Positions 28,155-36,953 of a stretch of 64,000 nt of DNA are shown one piece after another. The stretch comes from Bradyrhizobium sp. CB1717 (lineage in GTDB: Bacteria; Pseudomonadota; Alphaproteobacteria; Rhizobiales; Xanthobacteraceae): NCBI RefSeq assembly GCF_029714325.1, contig NZ_CP121666.1:248001-312000 (forward strand). The letters are read 5' to 3'. Within the stretch, counting starts at the first letter, position 1. Every line of letters starts with the position of its first letter. The notes beneath the pieces are model-generated. The model ran no database searches. It saw nothing but the letters and a program-made list of their open reading frames with translations, and had not been told where the DNA came from. The translations under genes and the position numbers were made by a program.

Positions 28155-28568
28155 CTACATCCCGCCCATCTTGCAGACGAGCTTCCACTCTTCTGCCGTC
28201 ACCGGCTGCACCGAGAGGCGCGAATATTTCACCAGCGCCATGTCTTTGAGCTTCTTCTCGGCCTTGATCGCGGCCATCGTCACCGGTGTCTTCAACGGCT
28301 TGTCGGCCTTGATGTCGACGCAGACGAATTTCTCGGTCTTGTCGGTCGGATCGGGATAGGCCTCCTTGATGATCTCGGCGATGCCGACGATCTCCTTGCC
28401 TTCGTTGGAATGATAGAAGAACGCCTTGTCGCCCTTCTTCATGTTCACGAGGTTGATGCGCGCGGTGTAGTTGCGCACGCCGGTCCAGGCCTCGCCCTTG
28501 GCGCCCTTCGCCACCTGCTGGTCCCAGGACCACACCGACGGTTCGGATTTCACCAGCCAGTACGCCAT
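28155..28568 (-). CDS. EVE domain protein
   Basis: A 137-residue protein consisting of one EVE (PUA-like) domain: MAYWLVKSEPSVWSWDQQV, GVRNYTARINLVNMKKGD, FFYHSNEGKEIVGIAEI and YPDP. EVE domains bind modified bases in RNA or DNA, but the ligand of this family is unproved. It follows gpsA, overlapping or abutting it: the gpsA stop forms ATGA with an in-frame ATG at 28574, and the ATG at 28568 has AGAGGA at a better distance. EVE-gpsA-tsaD read as one operon, linking a modified-base reader to the t6A enzyme TsaD (association only). Confidence 0.92.
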   Translation of the reverse strand: MAYWLVKSEPSVWSWDQQVAKGAKGEAWTGVRNYTARINLVNMKKGDKAFFYHSNEGKEIVGIAEIIKEAYPDPTDKTEKFVCVDIKADKPLKTPVTMAAIKAEKKLKDMALVKYSRLSVQPVTAEEWKLVCKMGGM

Positions 28569-28570
28569 GC

Positions 28571-29551
28571 TCATTCCTCTGCCTTGAAGGGCCGCGTCAA
28601 CAGCCCCGAGATCGCGCCGTCGATCGTGCTGCGGCCGCTCAGGATCGACGCGACCGCTTCTGATACCGGCATCTCGATGTTTTGCGAAGCTGCGAGTTCG
28701 ATCAGCACCGGCGCGGTGAATTCGCCTTCTGCAAGCTTGCCGGCGGACGGCTGCTCGCCGCGCCCGAGCGCGAGGCCGAGCGCAAAATTGCGCGATTGCG
28801 GGCTCGAGCAGGTGAGGATCAGATCACCGAGGCCCGACAGGCCGGTGAGCGTCTCGCTGCGGGCGCCGAGCGCGCGGCCGAGGCGCGTCAGTTCGGCAAA
28901 GCCGCGGGTCGTCAGCGCCGCCTGGGCCGAGGCGCCGAGCTTGCGCCCGACCGCAATGCCGACCGCGATCGCCAGCACGTTCTTGGCGGCGCCGCCGATC
29001 TCGACGCCGCGAATGTCGGTGGAGTGATAGGGGCGGAATGTCGGCGAGCCCAGCGCCTGCACCAGGCTGCTCGCCAGCGCTTCCTCCTTGGCCGCCAATG
29101 TCACCGCCGTCGGCAGGCCGCGCGCGACGTCGTCGGCAAAGCTCGGACCCGACAGGATCGCCGGCTGCGCGTGCGGCGCGGCTTCCGCGATCACGTCGGT
29201 CATGAACTTGTGGGTGCCGTGCTCGATGCCCTTGGCGCAGGCGATGATCGGTACCGGCTTCGTGATGTGCGCGGCCAGCATGTTGACCGCGCCGCGCAGA
29301 TGCTGCGCAGGCGTTGCGATCAGCAGCATCTCCGCGCGCGACGCCTCCGCGAGATCGCTCGTGACGACAATCTCCGAAGCAAGCCGCACGCCGGGCAGTC
29401 GCGGATTGTCGCGCGTCGATGCAATCCGCGTCGCATGCTCCGCGTTGCGGGCCCAGAGCGTCACGTTCCGCCCTGCCCGCGCCGCCACCGTCGCCAGCGC
29501 CGTACCCCAGGCGCCCGCTCCGATCACCGCGATGGATTGGAACGCGGTCAT
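28571..29551 (-). CDS. gpsA: NAD(P)-dependent glycerol-3-phosphate dehydrogenase
   Basis: A 326-residue GpsA with the Rossmann motif [14 protein letters not shown] at 7-20, the substrate-loop [27 protein letters not shown], and the catalytic Lys in [17 protein letters not shown]. It reduces dihydroxyacetone phosphate to sn-glycerol-3-phosphate for phospholipid synthesis. Its ATG abuts the tsaD stop codon (TAGATG) and its stop overlaps the region of the EVE start, so it is translationally coupled on both sides. Confidence 0.97.
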   Translation of the reverse strand: MTAFQSIAVIGAGAWGTALATVAARAGRNVTLWARNAEHATRIASTRDNPRLPGVRLASEIVVTSDLAEASRAEMLLIATPAQHLRGAVNMLAAHITKPVPIIACAKGIEHGTHKFMTDVIAEAAPHAQPAILSGPSFADDVARGLPTAVTLAAKEEALASSLVQALGSPTFRPYHSTDIRGVEIGGAAKNVLAIAVGIAVGRKLGASAQAALTTRGFAELTRLGRALGARSETLTGLSGLGDLILTCSSPQSRNFALGLALGRGEQPSAGKLAEGEFTAPVLIELAASQNIEMPVSEAVASILSGRSTIDGAISGLLTRPFKAEE

Positions 29552-30625
29552 CTAGTATCCCGCCCGCGTCTTGCCGTAGCCCGCTGGCGCCGTCGCATTG
29601 GCGTCGAGCAGCCAGCGTGCGCGCGGCTGCGCCTCCATCGTGTCGGTCATTCCGAGCGCAAGGCGCTCGGCGCCGGCCCAGGCGATCATCGCGCCATTGT
29701 CGGTGCAGAGCGCGGGCGGCGGCAGGATCAGCTCCGTCCCGGCCTGCCGCGCGACGTCATGCAGCGCGCCGCGGATCGCCTGATTGGCGGCAACGCCGCC
29801 GGCGGCCACGAGCGCGCGCGGCGCGCCGAACTGCTCGCGGAAAAGTTTGAGGCCGACGTTCAGGCGGTCGGCGGTCGAATCCAGCACCGCGGCCTGGAAG
29901 CCCGCGCAGAGATCGCTGATGTCCTGCGGCGTGATCTCGGCGAGCCGGCTCGCTTCGGTGCGGACTGCCGTCTTCAATCCGGACAGCGAGAAATTGGCAT
30001 CGGGACGTCCCTGCATCGGCCGCGGGAACGCAAAGCGCGTGGCATCGCCGTTACCCGCCGCGCGTTCGACCTGCGGGCCGCCGGGGTATGGCAGCCCCAG
30101 CATCTTCGCGACCTTGTCGAAGGCTTCGCCGATGGCGTCGTCAACGGTGGTGCCGAGTCGCACATACTGGCCGACGCCGGTAACTGCCACGATCTGGGTA
30201 TGGCCGCCCGAGGCGAGGAAGAGGCAGTAGGGAAAATCGATTCCGTCGGTGAGGCGCGGCGTCAGCGCATGCGCCTCCAGATGGTTCACCGCGACCAGCG
30301 GCGTGTCATGCACCATCGCGATCGCCTTCGCGGTGGTGAGTCCGACGATCACGCCGCCGATCAGCCCGGGCCCTGCGGCCGCTGCGACGCCGTCGAGCTG
30401 GGCATAGTCGATGCCGGCTTCGTGCATGGCGCGGTCGATGATCCCGTCGAGCACGTCGACATGCGCGCGCGCCGCGATCTCCGGCACCACGCCGCCGAAG
30501 CGGGCATGCTCCTCGACCTGCGAGCGCACGATGTTGGACAGGATCTTGCCACTGCCGTCAGGCGCGCGCTCGATCACCGCCGCGGCGGTCTCGTCGCAGG
30601 TGGTTTCGATGCCCAATACCAGCAT
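29552..30625 (-). CDS. tsaD: tRNA threonylcarbamoyladenosine synthase subunit TsaD
   Basis: A 357-residue Kae1/YgjD family protein. [19 protein letters not shown] opens the ASKHA fold and the metal-binding HLEAH is at 115-119. [27 protein letters not shown] and the C-terminal [10 protein letters not shown] are all present. With TsaB, TsaE and TsaC it makes t6A37 in ANN-decoding tRNAs. The start at 30625 gives the conserved N-terminus; the longer frame to 30874 adds a meaningless extension. It is divergent from hemD, 151 bp apart, as seen around the hem cluster of alphaproteobacteria, and heads the tsaD-gpsA-EVE operon. Confidence 0.97.
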   Translation of the reverse strand: MLVLGIETTCDETAAAVIERAPDGSGKILSNIVRSQVEEHARFGGVVPEIAARAHVDVLDGIIDRAMHEAGIDYAQLDGVAAAAGPGLIGGVIVGLTTAKAIAMVHDTPLVAVNHLEAHALTPRLTDGIDFPYCLFLASGGHTQIVAVTGVGQYVRLGTTVDDAIGEAFDKVAKMLGLPYPGGPQVERAAGNGDATRFAFPRPMQGRPDANFSLSGLKTAVRTEASRLAEITPQDISDLCAGFQAAVLDSTADRLNVGLKLFREQFGAPRALVAAGGVAANQAIRGALHDVARQAGTELILPPPALCTDNGAMIAWAGAERLALGMTDTMEAQPRARWLLDANATAPAGYGKTRAGY

Positions 30626-30776
30626 TGGCGAATCGTTATCCAATTTGCGCCCTTGCACTGATCCATAAAGCAGAGTTCTGGTAAGTCCGGTAGCATTCCG
30701 GGGCCAGATTGCGCAATCGTCACGCGCAGCGATCCCGGCGAATGCGTCACCGTCACGCGGTTCGGGAACACCAGCG

Positions 30777-31523
30777 ATGTCCATTCTTGTCACACGGCCG
30801 CATCCCGACAATGAGGCAACTGCGGACAATCTGCGCGCGCGGGGGCATGTGGTGCTGCTCGCGCCGGTGCTCAAGTTCGAGCCGGTCGCTTTCCATGACG
30901 AGAGCGAAGCGGGCTATGGCGCCGTCATCGTCACGTCGGCCAATGCGATCCGCGCCGTCGCGCCGCAATTGCGGGACCTCGGCCTTTTGGAGCTGCCGCT
31001 GTTTGCGGTCGGCGAGCACACCGCGTCTGCCGCGCGCGACGCCGGCTTTGGCGAGGTCATCGTCGCCGGCGGCGATGCTGCGGCCTTGCGCGACAAGGTC
31101 GTGCAAAGCGCGCGCGACAAGGTGCTGAAGAAGAAAAGCACGCTGCTTTATCTTGCCGGCGCCGATCTGTCGCGCGATCTCGGCGGCGAGCTCGGTGCGG
31201 AAGGATTCAACGTGGTGACGCAGACCACCTATCGCATGGCGCCGGTCAAGCATCTGCCGCGCGAGGTCTGCGAGGGCTTTGCCGCCCACTGGGTCGAGGC
31301 GGTGCTGCACTACTCCCGGCGCAGCGCGCGGGCGTTCCTGGACGCAGCGCGGGACGAAGGCGTCGAAATTTCGGCGCTGGCGATCCCGCAATGCTGCCTG
31401 TCCGAAACGGTCGCCGGCGTGCTGCGCGATGCCGGTGCGTCGCAGGTTCTGGTCGCCGCGACGCCGGACGAAAATGCCTTATTTGACACCTTGGAGCGTG
31501 CTTTGCGTACCCGTTTGGCGTAA
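30777..31523 (+). CDS. hemD: Uroporphyrinogen-III synthase
   Basis: A 248-residue Hem[24 protein letters not shown] at the N-terminus, [15 protein letters not shown] in the first domain, and the linker and second domain with [12 protein letters not shown] and [16 protein letters not shown]. It closes hydroxymethylbilane with inversion of ring D to give uroporphyrinogen III for haem and cobalamin. The family is poorly conserved, but its position next to tsaD and before Mic60 and hemY supports the call. hemC, which often precedes hemD in this group, is absent from the 151 bp upstream. Confidence 0.92.
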   Translation: MSILVTRPHPDNEATADNLRARGHVVLLAPVLKFEPVAFHDESEAGYGAVIVTSANAIRAVAPQLRDLGLLELPLFAVGEHTASAARDAGFGEVIVAGGDAAALRDKVVQSARDKVLKKKSTLLYLAGADLSRDLGGELGAEGFNVVTQTTYRMAPVKHLPREVCEGFAAHWVEAVLHYSRRSARAFLDAARDEGVEISALAIPQCCLSETVAGVLRDAGASQVLVAATPDENALFDTLERALRTRLA

Positions 31524-31558
31524 GAGGTCGGGCCGAATCCGGCGCGATCGGGTCCGTT

Positions 31559-31584
31559 TAGGGATCTATGCTAGGGATCTGTGC
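31559..31584. repeat. Tandem direct repeat TAGGGATCT(A/G)TGC x2 before Mic60
   Basis: Two 13-bp copies, TAGGGATCTATGC and TAGGGATCTGTGC, lie 30 bp before the Mic60 start codon in the hemD-Mic60 spacer. They may be a regulator site or simple duplication. Confidence 0.6.
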
Positions 31585-31613
31585 AAGGTATGGAAGTGTG
31601 AGGAACCGTCACG

Positions 31614-32831
31614 ATGGCCGACGACAAGCCTGAAGACGCAGGATTGGCTCCCGACACCGGTCGTGCCAAGCGCACCCCGCCCACCATCGACCTCGAGGCA
31701 ACCGAAGTCTCGACCCAGCCGCAGGAGGTGGCGGGCGAGCCCGAGGCCGAGCCGACGGCCGAGCAGGCCGCGCCTGAACAGGAAAAGGTCGAGGAGACCA
31801 AGCCCGAGCCTCAACCCGAGTCAGCCGAGGAGCAGCCTTCCATTGCGCCCGCGTCCGCTTCGCGGCCGGTTTCCCCCTGGGTCATTGCACCGTTCTCCGG
31901 TGCGGCGGCGGCGGCGCTCGTGATCGGGGTCGGCTGGATGCTGGGCTGGCCCGCAGTGCAGGCGCCGCCGCCCGCGCCGCAAGTCACGAACGCGACGGTC
32001 GATGCGCTCAGCGGTCGCGTCGCCGCGGTCGAGGCCAAGGCCGGCAAGCCCGCCGCCGATCCGGCCATGGTGGCGCGGATCGACGCGCTGGAGAAATCGG
32101 CGAGCGCGCTGCGCAGCGACATCGCCAATCTGCGCGCGCAGTCCGACAAGACCGCGAGCGCGCTGAACGATAGCAAATCCGCACCGCGCGCTGCTGCGCC
32201 AGATATTGCCGCGCTCGCCGACCGCATCACGCAGCTCGAGCGCGCCAGCAAGACCGAACGCGCCGAGCTCGCGCAGCAAGGCGAGAAGATCGCCGACGCA
32301 AAAGTGATGGATGACAAGCCGCTGCGCTTTGTGGTGGCTGCGACCCTGCTCGATGTCGCCGTTCGCCATGGCGATCCCTACCAGTCACAGCTGTCCGCGG
32401 CGCGTTCGCTCGCCGCCAAGCCCGACATGCTGAAGCCGCTCGACATGTTTGCATCGTCAGGCATTCCGACCCCGGTCGCGCTGAGCCGCGAGCTGCTCGC
32501 CATCGTGCCGAAATTGTCGCCGCCGGCGGAAGCCCCGGCCGCGAATGCCGGCATCGTCGAGCGCCTGCAGGCAGGGGCGTCGAAACTCGTGCGCATCGAG
32601 CGCACCGACGGCGTCGGCAACGATCGCGGCGCCATCGTTGCCCGCGTGACGGCCGCGGCGCTTCGCAACGATTTCGTGGAGGCGCGGCGGGAGCTGAAGA
32701 CGCTGCCCGAGGCCGATCGGGCGCCGGCGCAGGCCTGGCTCGAGAAGGCCGATGCCCGCGACGCCGCGCTCGCCGCGTCCCGCAAATTCGCCGACGATGC
32801 CATGGCGGATCTCGCCAAATCTGCTCAATAA
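31614..32831 (+). CDS. Mitofilin/Mic60 homologue
   Basis: A 405-residue protein: a Pro/Glu-rich cytoplasmic N-terminus (1-85), one transmembrane helix (about 90-112), a coiled-coil stretch (about 125-230, rich in Ala, Lys, Asp) and a helical C-terminal mitofilin domain (PLRFVVAATLLDVAVRHGDPY, RSLAAKPDMLKPL). This is the architecture of alphaproteobacterial Mic60, relatives of the mitochondrial crista-junction protein. They bend and tether the inner membrane, and the gene is typically in the hem operon as here. GAGGAACC precedes the ATG at 31614. Very likely co-transcribed with hemD and hemY. Confidence 0.93.
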   Translation: MADDKPEDAGLAPDTGRAKRTPPTIDLEATEVSTQPQEVAGEPEAEPTAEQAAPEQEKVEETKPEPQPESAEEQPSIAPASASRPVSPWVIAPFSGAAAAALVIGVGWMLGWPAVQAPPPAPQVTNATVDALSGRVAAVEAKAGKPAADPAMVARIDALEKSASALRSDIANLRAQSDKTASALNDSKSAPRAAAPDIAALADRITQLERASKTERAELAQQGEKIADAKVMDDKPLRFVVAATLLDVAVRHGDPYQSQLSAARSLAAKPDMLKPLDMFASSGIPTPVALSRELLAIVPKLSPPAEAPAANAGIVERLQAGASKLVRIERTDGVGNDRGAIVARVTAAALRNDFVEARRELKTLPEADRAPAQAWLEKADARDAALAASRKFADDAMADLAKSAQ

Positions 32832-32867
32832 GATTCGCGCAACAATCAGCGCGTAATAGGGATCGCC

Positions 32868-34670
32868 ATGCTTCGCATCGTCCTTTTCCTTGTCCTGATT
32901 GCACTGGCGGCGGCCGGCGCGGCCTGGGTTGCCGACCAGCCCGGCGATCTCGTCCTGACCGCGGGGAGCTTCCGGGCTTCGACGACGTTGCCCAGGTTCG
33001 TGTTCTTGCTTGGCCTCTTTGCCGCGGCCGTTGTCCTGCTCTGGAGCATCGTGACGATGATCTGGCGCACGCCGGGCCGCATGCGCCGCCGTCGTCACGA
33101 GAAGCGTCACGCGCGCGGCCGCCACGCCATCACCCACGGCCTGCTCGCGATCGGACACGGCGACACCGCGCTCGCCCGCCGGCACGCCGAAGCGGCACGG
33201 CGGCACGCGCCGAACGATCCGCTCGCGCTTCTCCTGCATGCGCAATCGGCCCAGCTCGAAGGCAAGCGCGACGAGGCGCAGCGCGTCTTCCGCGCCATGG
33301 CCGAGCGCGAGGATACGCGGCTGCTCGGCCTGCGCGGCCTGTTCATCGAGGCGCAGCGCGCGGACGATGCGGTCGGCGCCGTGATGATCGCGGAGGAAGC
33401 GATCAAGCTGTCGCCGTCCTCGACCTGGGCCTCGCATGCGGTGCTCGGCTTCCGCTGCGCCCGCGGCGACTGGAGCGGCGCGCTCGCGATCCTCGAGTCG
33501 AATCTGTCCGCCGGCCTGATCGACAAGCCGGCCTATCGCCGCCAGCGCGGCGTGCTGCTCACGGCGCGTGCGCTCGAATTGGAAAAGATGGACCGCGACG
33601 TCGCGCGCGAGAGCGTGATGGAGGCGATCAAGCTCGCGCCGACCCTGGTGCCGGCAGCAGTGCTCGCCGCGAAATTCGAGAGCGAGGCGCATCAGGTGCG
33701 CCGCGCCATGAAGCTGGTCGAGACCGCTTGGCTCGCCAATCCGCATCCCGATCTCGCAGATGCCTATGCGCATGTGAAGCTCGGCGATTCCGCGCGGCAG
33801 CGCCTGCAGCGGGTCGAGACGCTCGCGGCCAAGACGCACCCCGACAAGCCCGGCCATGTCGAGGGCCAGCTCGCAATCGCGCGCGCGGCGATCGATGCCT
33901 CCGAGTTCGCCCGCGCACGCCAGGTGCTCGCGCCCTATATCAACGATCCGACCCAGCGCGTGGCGCTGTTGATGGCCGAGATCGAGCGCGCCGAGCATGG
34001 CGATAGCGGCCGTGCCCGCGCCTGGACCCTGCGCGCGGTGCGCGCCCGCCACGATCCGGCCTGGACCGCGGACGGCTATGTCAGCGACCGCTGGCGCCCG
34101 GTCTCCCCGGTCACCGGCCGGCTCGACGCCTTCCAGTGGCAGACGCCGGTCGCCAGCCTGCCCTCGGACAAGGCGACCACGATCGAATCCTCGGCCTTCG
34201 AGGAAGCCATGCTGGCCGCCCCGCCGCCGAAGCGGGTGACGGCGGCTCCGAGCGAGAGCCCGGTGGAACCGGTCGTGACGGGTCCGGCGCCGGCACCCGC
34301 CGCCCAGGACAATTCTCCCCCCGAGACCAAGGAAACCGCCAAGGAAACGGTCAAGGAAACGGTCAAGGAAGCCGTCGCGGAAACCGCCACGGAGGAGCCG
34401 GCGGTGGCACCTGCCGAGCCGGTCAAACCGGCCCCCGACCCGGCCGAATCATCGCCGCCGGCGGCAACGCCGGTGTTCCGGACCCGCGCCGATCTCGGCA
34501 AGCCCGCCCCGATCCCCGCCGTCATCCCGATCGTCCGTGCCCCTGATGATCCCGGGATCGATGACGAGGGCCCGAGCGATGAATTTACGGAACAAATCGG
34601 CACGCCCAAGCCCCATGCAAAGGCCCAGGCCGGCGGCTGGCGCGGATTCTGGTCCCGCTGGGGCGCGTGA
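32868..34670 (+). CDS. hemY: HemY-like TPR membrane protein
   Basis: A 600-residue protein with two N-terminal membrane helices (about 2-22 and 42-65), a basic loop, and TPR repeats (ALARRHAEAARRHAPNDPLA, AVMIAEEAIKLSPSS, LEIFLKA-like turns) to about residue 410. The domain is HemY_N as in E. coli HemY (not protoporphyrinogen oxidase). Its role in late haem synthesis or membrane organisation is not fully known. The C-terminus (about 440-600) is low-complexity, Pro/Ala/Glu rich, with tandem KET-A/V repeats (ETAKETVKETVKEAV), so length exceeds the E. coli protein by about 200 residues. Confidence 0.9.
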   Translation: MLRIVLFLVLIALAAAGAAWVADQPGDLVLTAGSFRASTTLPRFVFLLGLFAAAVVLLWSIVTMIWRTPGRMRRRRHEKRHARGRHAITHGLLAIGHGDTALARRHAEAARRHAPNDPLALLLHAQSAQLEGKRDEAQRVFRAMAEREDTRLLGLRGLFIEAQRADDAVGAVMIAEEAIKLSPSSTWASHAVLGFRCARGDWSGALAILESNLSAGLIDKPAYRRQRGVLLTARALELEKMDRDVARESVMEAIKLAPTLVPAAVLAAKFESEAHQVRRAMKLVETAWLANPHPDLADAYAHVKLGDSARQRLQRVETLAAKTHPDKPGHVEGQLAIARAAIDASEFARARQVLAPYINDPTQRVALLMAEIERAEHGDSGRARAWTLRAVRARHDPAWTADGYVSDRWRPVSPVTGRLDAFQWQTPVASLPSDKATTIESSAFEEAMLAAPPPKRVTAAPSESPVEPVVTGPAPAPAAQDNSPPETKETAKETVKETVKEAVAETATEEPAVAPAEPVKPAPDPAESSPPAATPVFRTRADLGKPAPIPAVIPIVRAPDDPGIDDEGPSDEFTEQIGTPKPHAKAQAGGWRGFWSRWGA

Positions 34671-34769
34671 GGCGCATTTCGGGCCCCGCTTGTCCTTGCC
34701 AATTCGGGCCATGCCCGATATCAGGAGCGCGCGTATCGGGACCGGCATCGCTTTGGTCCTGGCAGGGCT

Positions 34770-34845
34770 GCCGCAATAGCTCAGTCGGTAGAGCACGTCA
34801 TTCGTAATGACGGGGTCGGGGGTTCGAATCCCTCTTGCGGCACCA
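34770..34845 (+). tRNA. tRNA-Thr (anticodon CGT)
   Basis: The 76-nt gene has acceptor GCCGCAA/TTGCGGC, D-arm AGCTCAGTCGGTAGAGC, anticodon stem CGTCA/TGACG with loop TTCGTAA giving anticodon CGT, T-arm GGGGGTTCGAATCCCTC, and encoded CCA. It lies 99 bp after hemY. Confidence 0.97.
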
Positions 34846-35003
34846 GCGCCTTGTTTCAACAGACCGCCATGAAAACGTATGCCGACGGCAGCCGGCTCGC
34901 ATGACCGCGCGTTGCATGCGGCCCCATGTTTGCGTGACGTGTGCCACATAACCTCGCGCCCGCCCCGTAATGTCCCGGTCACGCCAAACAGGGGGAGATT
35001 CAC

Positions 35004-35090
35004 ATGCGCAAAATCATTCTGGTCGCCGCCATGGTCCTGGCTTCTGCATCTGCCCAGGCTGGCGACCGCAGCCACGGCATCTACTGGTAG
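35004..35090 (+). CDS. Predicted 28-residue secreted peptide
   Basis: A complete ORF of 29 codons with a very strong ribosome site GGGGGAG six bases before ATG. The translation starts MRKIILVAAMVLASASAQA, a textbook signal peptide with an AQA cleavage site, leaving a mature part GDRSHGIYW of nine residues. The gene is too short for ordinary prediction. It is either a genuine short secreted peptide or a truncated member of a family of small bradyrhizobial secreted proteins. A hairpin lies 20 bp after its stop. Function unknown. Confidence 0.55.
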   Translation: MRKIILVAAMVLASASAQAGDRSHGIYW

Positions 35091-35110
35091 GCACCTCCTC
35101 CCCTTCCAAA

Positions 35111-35138
35111 AGCAAATGGCCGGGCAGAGCCCGGCCAT
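35111..35138 (-). terminator. Terminator hairpin between small peptide and deacetylase
   Basis: ATGGCCGGGC-aga-GCCCGGCCAT (35116-35138) is a perfect 10-bp stem. On the minus strand it is followed by TTGCTTTTGG, so it terminates the deacetylase transcript and may act as a rho-assisted stop for the plus-strand small gene. Confidence 0.8.
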
Positions 35139-35165
35139 GATGTCTTGAGGACGTGCTTCGACCGC

Positions 35166-36227
35166 TTACTGCGAGACCGTCTGCACCACGCTTCCGATCG
35201 GACGCGTGTTCGTGCCCGCGGTCGGCACCTTCATGTCCTTCATCAGCGCCTCGTCATATTCCGGCAGCGTCTGGAACGTCGTCTTGGCCTTCATCTGCAC
35301 GACCTTGTAGCCGCCGGCCTTGAGCCGTGCGAGCAGCGCCGGCATGGCTTCACCGGTGTGCTTCTGGAAGTCGTGCATCAGGATGATGCCCTTGCCGAGC
35401 TTGTCGAGCCTGGTCATTACGGTCTCGACGATCTTCTCCGGCGTCGCGCCCTTCCTGAAGTCGAAGGAGTCGATGTCGGTCGAGAACATCGCGACGTTGC
35501 GGGTACCGAAATAGGTCACCATCGCCGGATTGTGCTGCAGCTGCGGGAAGCGGAAGAACGGTGCCGGGTTGGTGCCGAGCGCGAACCGCACGGCGCTAAA
35601 ACCCTTCTCGACCTCGTCCTTGACCTGCTGCTCCGTCATCTTCTTGCTGTTCAAATTGACATGCGACCAGGTGTGCGTGCCGACCGTGTGGCCCTGGGCC
35701 AGCACCTGGCGCAGGATCTCCGGATGGTAGGTCGCGTGCTTGCCGACCGAGAAGAACAGGCCCTTGGTGCATTCATCCGCGAGCGCCTTCAGCACGGCGG
35801 GCGTGTTGACCGGCCACGGACCGTCGTCGAAGGTCAGCACGACCTCCTTGTCGGTCAGGAAGTCGAACTGCTTGAAATGCTCGAAGCCGAAGCCCGGACC
35901 GCCTGTCGTGTCGATCTCGACCACGCGGGCGACGCCCAGCGCGTTCGGATTGGCGCAGGCCTGCTTCGGCTGAACTGGCGCGACCGGTGCGGGTGCAGGC
36001 GCGGGTGCCTGGGCAACGGCCGTCGGTTTCGCCGCGATCGTCGCGGTGGTCGCGACGTCGTCCCTGGCGGCGATTTTCGCCTGTGCCGGCAACGGGTCGG
36101 CGGCACGGGCGGCAACTGTCTTGGGGGCGCCCTGATCGGCGCTTGCGGAATAATAAAACCAACCGCCGGCGGCGATCACGACCGCCGCAACTACACTGGC
36201 CAGCATCAGGCCCAACGCATTACGCAT
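35166..36227 (-). CDS. Polysaccharide deacetylase (NodB homology domain), membrane anchored
   Basis: A 353-residue protein: N-terminal membrane helix (about 4-25), Ala/Pro-rich linker to about 90, then a carbohydrate esterase 4 (NodB) domain. Motif 1 is LTFDDGP at 131-137 with the catalytic base Asp and metal Asp; motif 2 is THTWSH with His185 and His189; DIDSFDF and ILMHDF provide the later motifs. It deacetylates N-acetyl groups of a glycan in the periplasm, perhaps peptidoglycan or an exopolysaccharide. It resembles chitooligosaccharide deacetylases but nothing ties it to Nod factor. The ATG at 36227 has GGAAAGAG upstream. It is divergent from a cysteine-rich gene. Confidence 0.93.
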   Translation of the reverse strand: MRNALGLMLASVVAAVVIAAGGWFYYSASADQGAPKTVAARAADPLPAQAKIAARDDVATTATIAAKPTAVAQAPAPAPAPVAPVQPKQACANPNALGVARVVEIDTTGGPGFGFEHFKQFDFLTDKEVVLTFDDGPWPVNTPAVLKALADECTKGLFFSVGKHATYHPEILRQVLAQGHTVGTHTWSHVNLNSKKMTEQQVKDEVEKGFSAVRFALGTNPAPFFRFPQLQHNPAMVTYFGTRNVAMFSTDIDSFDFRKGATPEKIVETVMTRLDKLGKGIILMHDFQKHTGEAMPALLARLKAGGYKVVQMKAKTTFQTLPEYDEALMKDMKVPTAGTNTRPIGSVVQTVSQ

Positions 36228-36356
36228 CGCTACTCTTTCCAATTACGCAACCAAACCGGCGGAATTTCCCGCGCGACGAGCCATTAATGCGAAGGAACAG
36301 TTAACGTGACACCAACACGACGGCGGATGCGGAGGAATTTCAGCAAGGTGCGCCAA

Positions 36357-36372
36357 AGTGACCGATGTCACA
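36357..36372. promoter_or_regulatory. CRP/FNR-like palindrome 1 (GTGA-N6-TCAC)
   Basis: AGTGACCGATGTCACA is a CRP-type dyad with half-sites GTGA and TCAC. It lies 108 bp before the ATG of the 102-residue cysteine-rich gene and 130 bp before the divergent deacetylase start. Confidence 0.55.
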
Positions 36373-36386
36373 GAAGGTGGGTCGCT

Positions 36387-36402
36387 CGTGACCGTCATCA
36401 CA
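36387..36402. promoter_or_regulatory. CRP/FNR-like palindrome 2 (GTGA-N6-TCAC)
   Basis: CGTGACCGTCATCACA has the same half-sites and shares GTGACC with site 1. The two dyads are exactly 30 bp apart, close to three turns, on the same face of the helix. Confidence 0.55.
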
Positions 36403-36479
36403 GTGGAAACGGTTTTGCGGGAGCATCGTAGTTCCCATTAACAACGGGCCCGCTATGGCGGCGCCAATGGGAGCTTCAA

Positions 36480-36788
36480 ATGACCACGTCGTTCTCTACC
36501 AAATCCTTGAGTAGCAAGATCCGCGCTACCGGCCTGGCTCTGGGCTTTGCCGCCCTCGTCTCGATCGTCTCGACCACGTCGAGCTTCGCCTTCACGGCCG
36601 AAGCGCAGCAGATGTGCACCGGCGATGCCTTCCGCCTGTGCTCGTCGGAGATCCCCAACATCCCGAAGATCACCGCGTGCATGATCAAGCATCGCTCGGA
36701 TCTGAGCGCCGGCTGCCGTGCGGTGATGGACAAGGACCTCGCCAAGGGCGCTTCACGCAAGGTCGCTGACGCGCAGGACAAACAGTAA
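36480..36788 (+). CDS. Small cysteine-rich secreted protein (GLG1/PF00839-like repeat)
   Basis: A 102-residue protein with an N-terminal signal segment (ATGLALGFAALVSIVSTTSSFA) and four cysteines at 46, 54, 67 and 79 with spacing C-x7-C-x12-C-x11-C. The motif MCTGDAFRLCSSEIPNIPKI matches the cysteine-rich repeat of Golgi apparatus protein 1 type. The function in bacteria is unknown. A paralogue of the same spacing lies at 36954. Two CRP-like palindromes lie upstream, suggesting cAMP or Crp/Fnr control. Confidence 0.85.
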   Translation: MTTSFSTKSLSSKIRATGLALGFAALVSIVSTTSSFAFTAEAQQMCTGDAFRLCSSEIPNIPKITACMIKHRSDLSAGCRAVMDKDLAKGASRKVADAQDKQ

Positions 36789-36831
36789 GCTGCACTGCGA
36801 TCGTTGCGTCGGTTAGCTCCCCTCGCGATGC

Positions 36832-36852
36832 GCCCCGGCGTCAAGCCGGGGC
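36832..36852. repeat. Short hairpin repeat GCCCCGGC..GCCGGGGC
   Basis: GCCCCGGC-gtcaa-GCCGGGGC; a single small relative of the CCGGTCAAGCCGG-type repeat at 5558 and 55078. It can terminate the upstream gene. Confidence 0.65.
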
Positions 36853-36953
36853 CACGCGGCGGTGTCATGCAGCCTGCCAATAAAGCCGTTGCAGCTCAGG
36901 GATCGTCGCACTAGCTTCGCCCGCACATTCTTCCGGGTAAGAGGCATTACGCG

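Noticed and set aside
28682..30661. Plus-strand frame of 659 residues opposite gpsA/tsaD
   Set aside because: It is antisense to two confidently recognised genes and its translation is Arg/Gly/Ala-rich without motifs, a typical high-GC shadow.
30626..30874. N-terminal extension of tsaD
   Set aside because: The 83 extra residues carry no family homology; the conserved [12 protein letters not shown] start is at 30625.
30709..31128. Possible hemC remnant or alternative gene before hemD
   Set aside because: The frame overlaps hemD in another phase and shows no porphobilinogen deaminase motif.
34770..34845. tRNA-Thr as an integration site for a mobile element
   Set aside because: No integrase, no direct repeat of the tRNA 3' end and no change of gene character follow it; the same is true of the Gly and Ala tRNAs.
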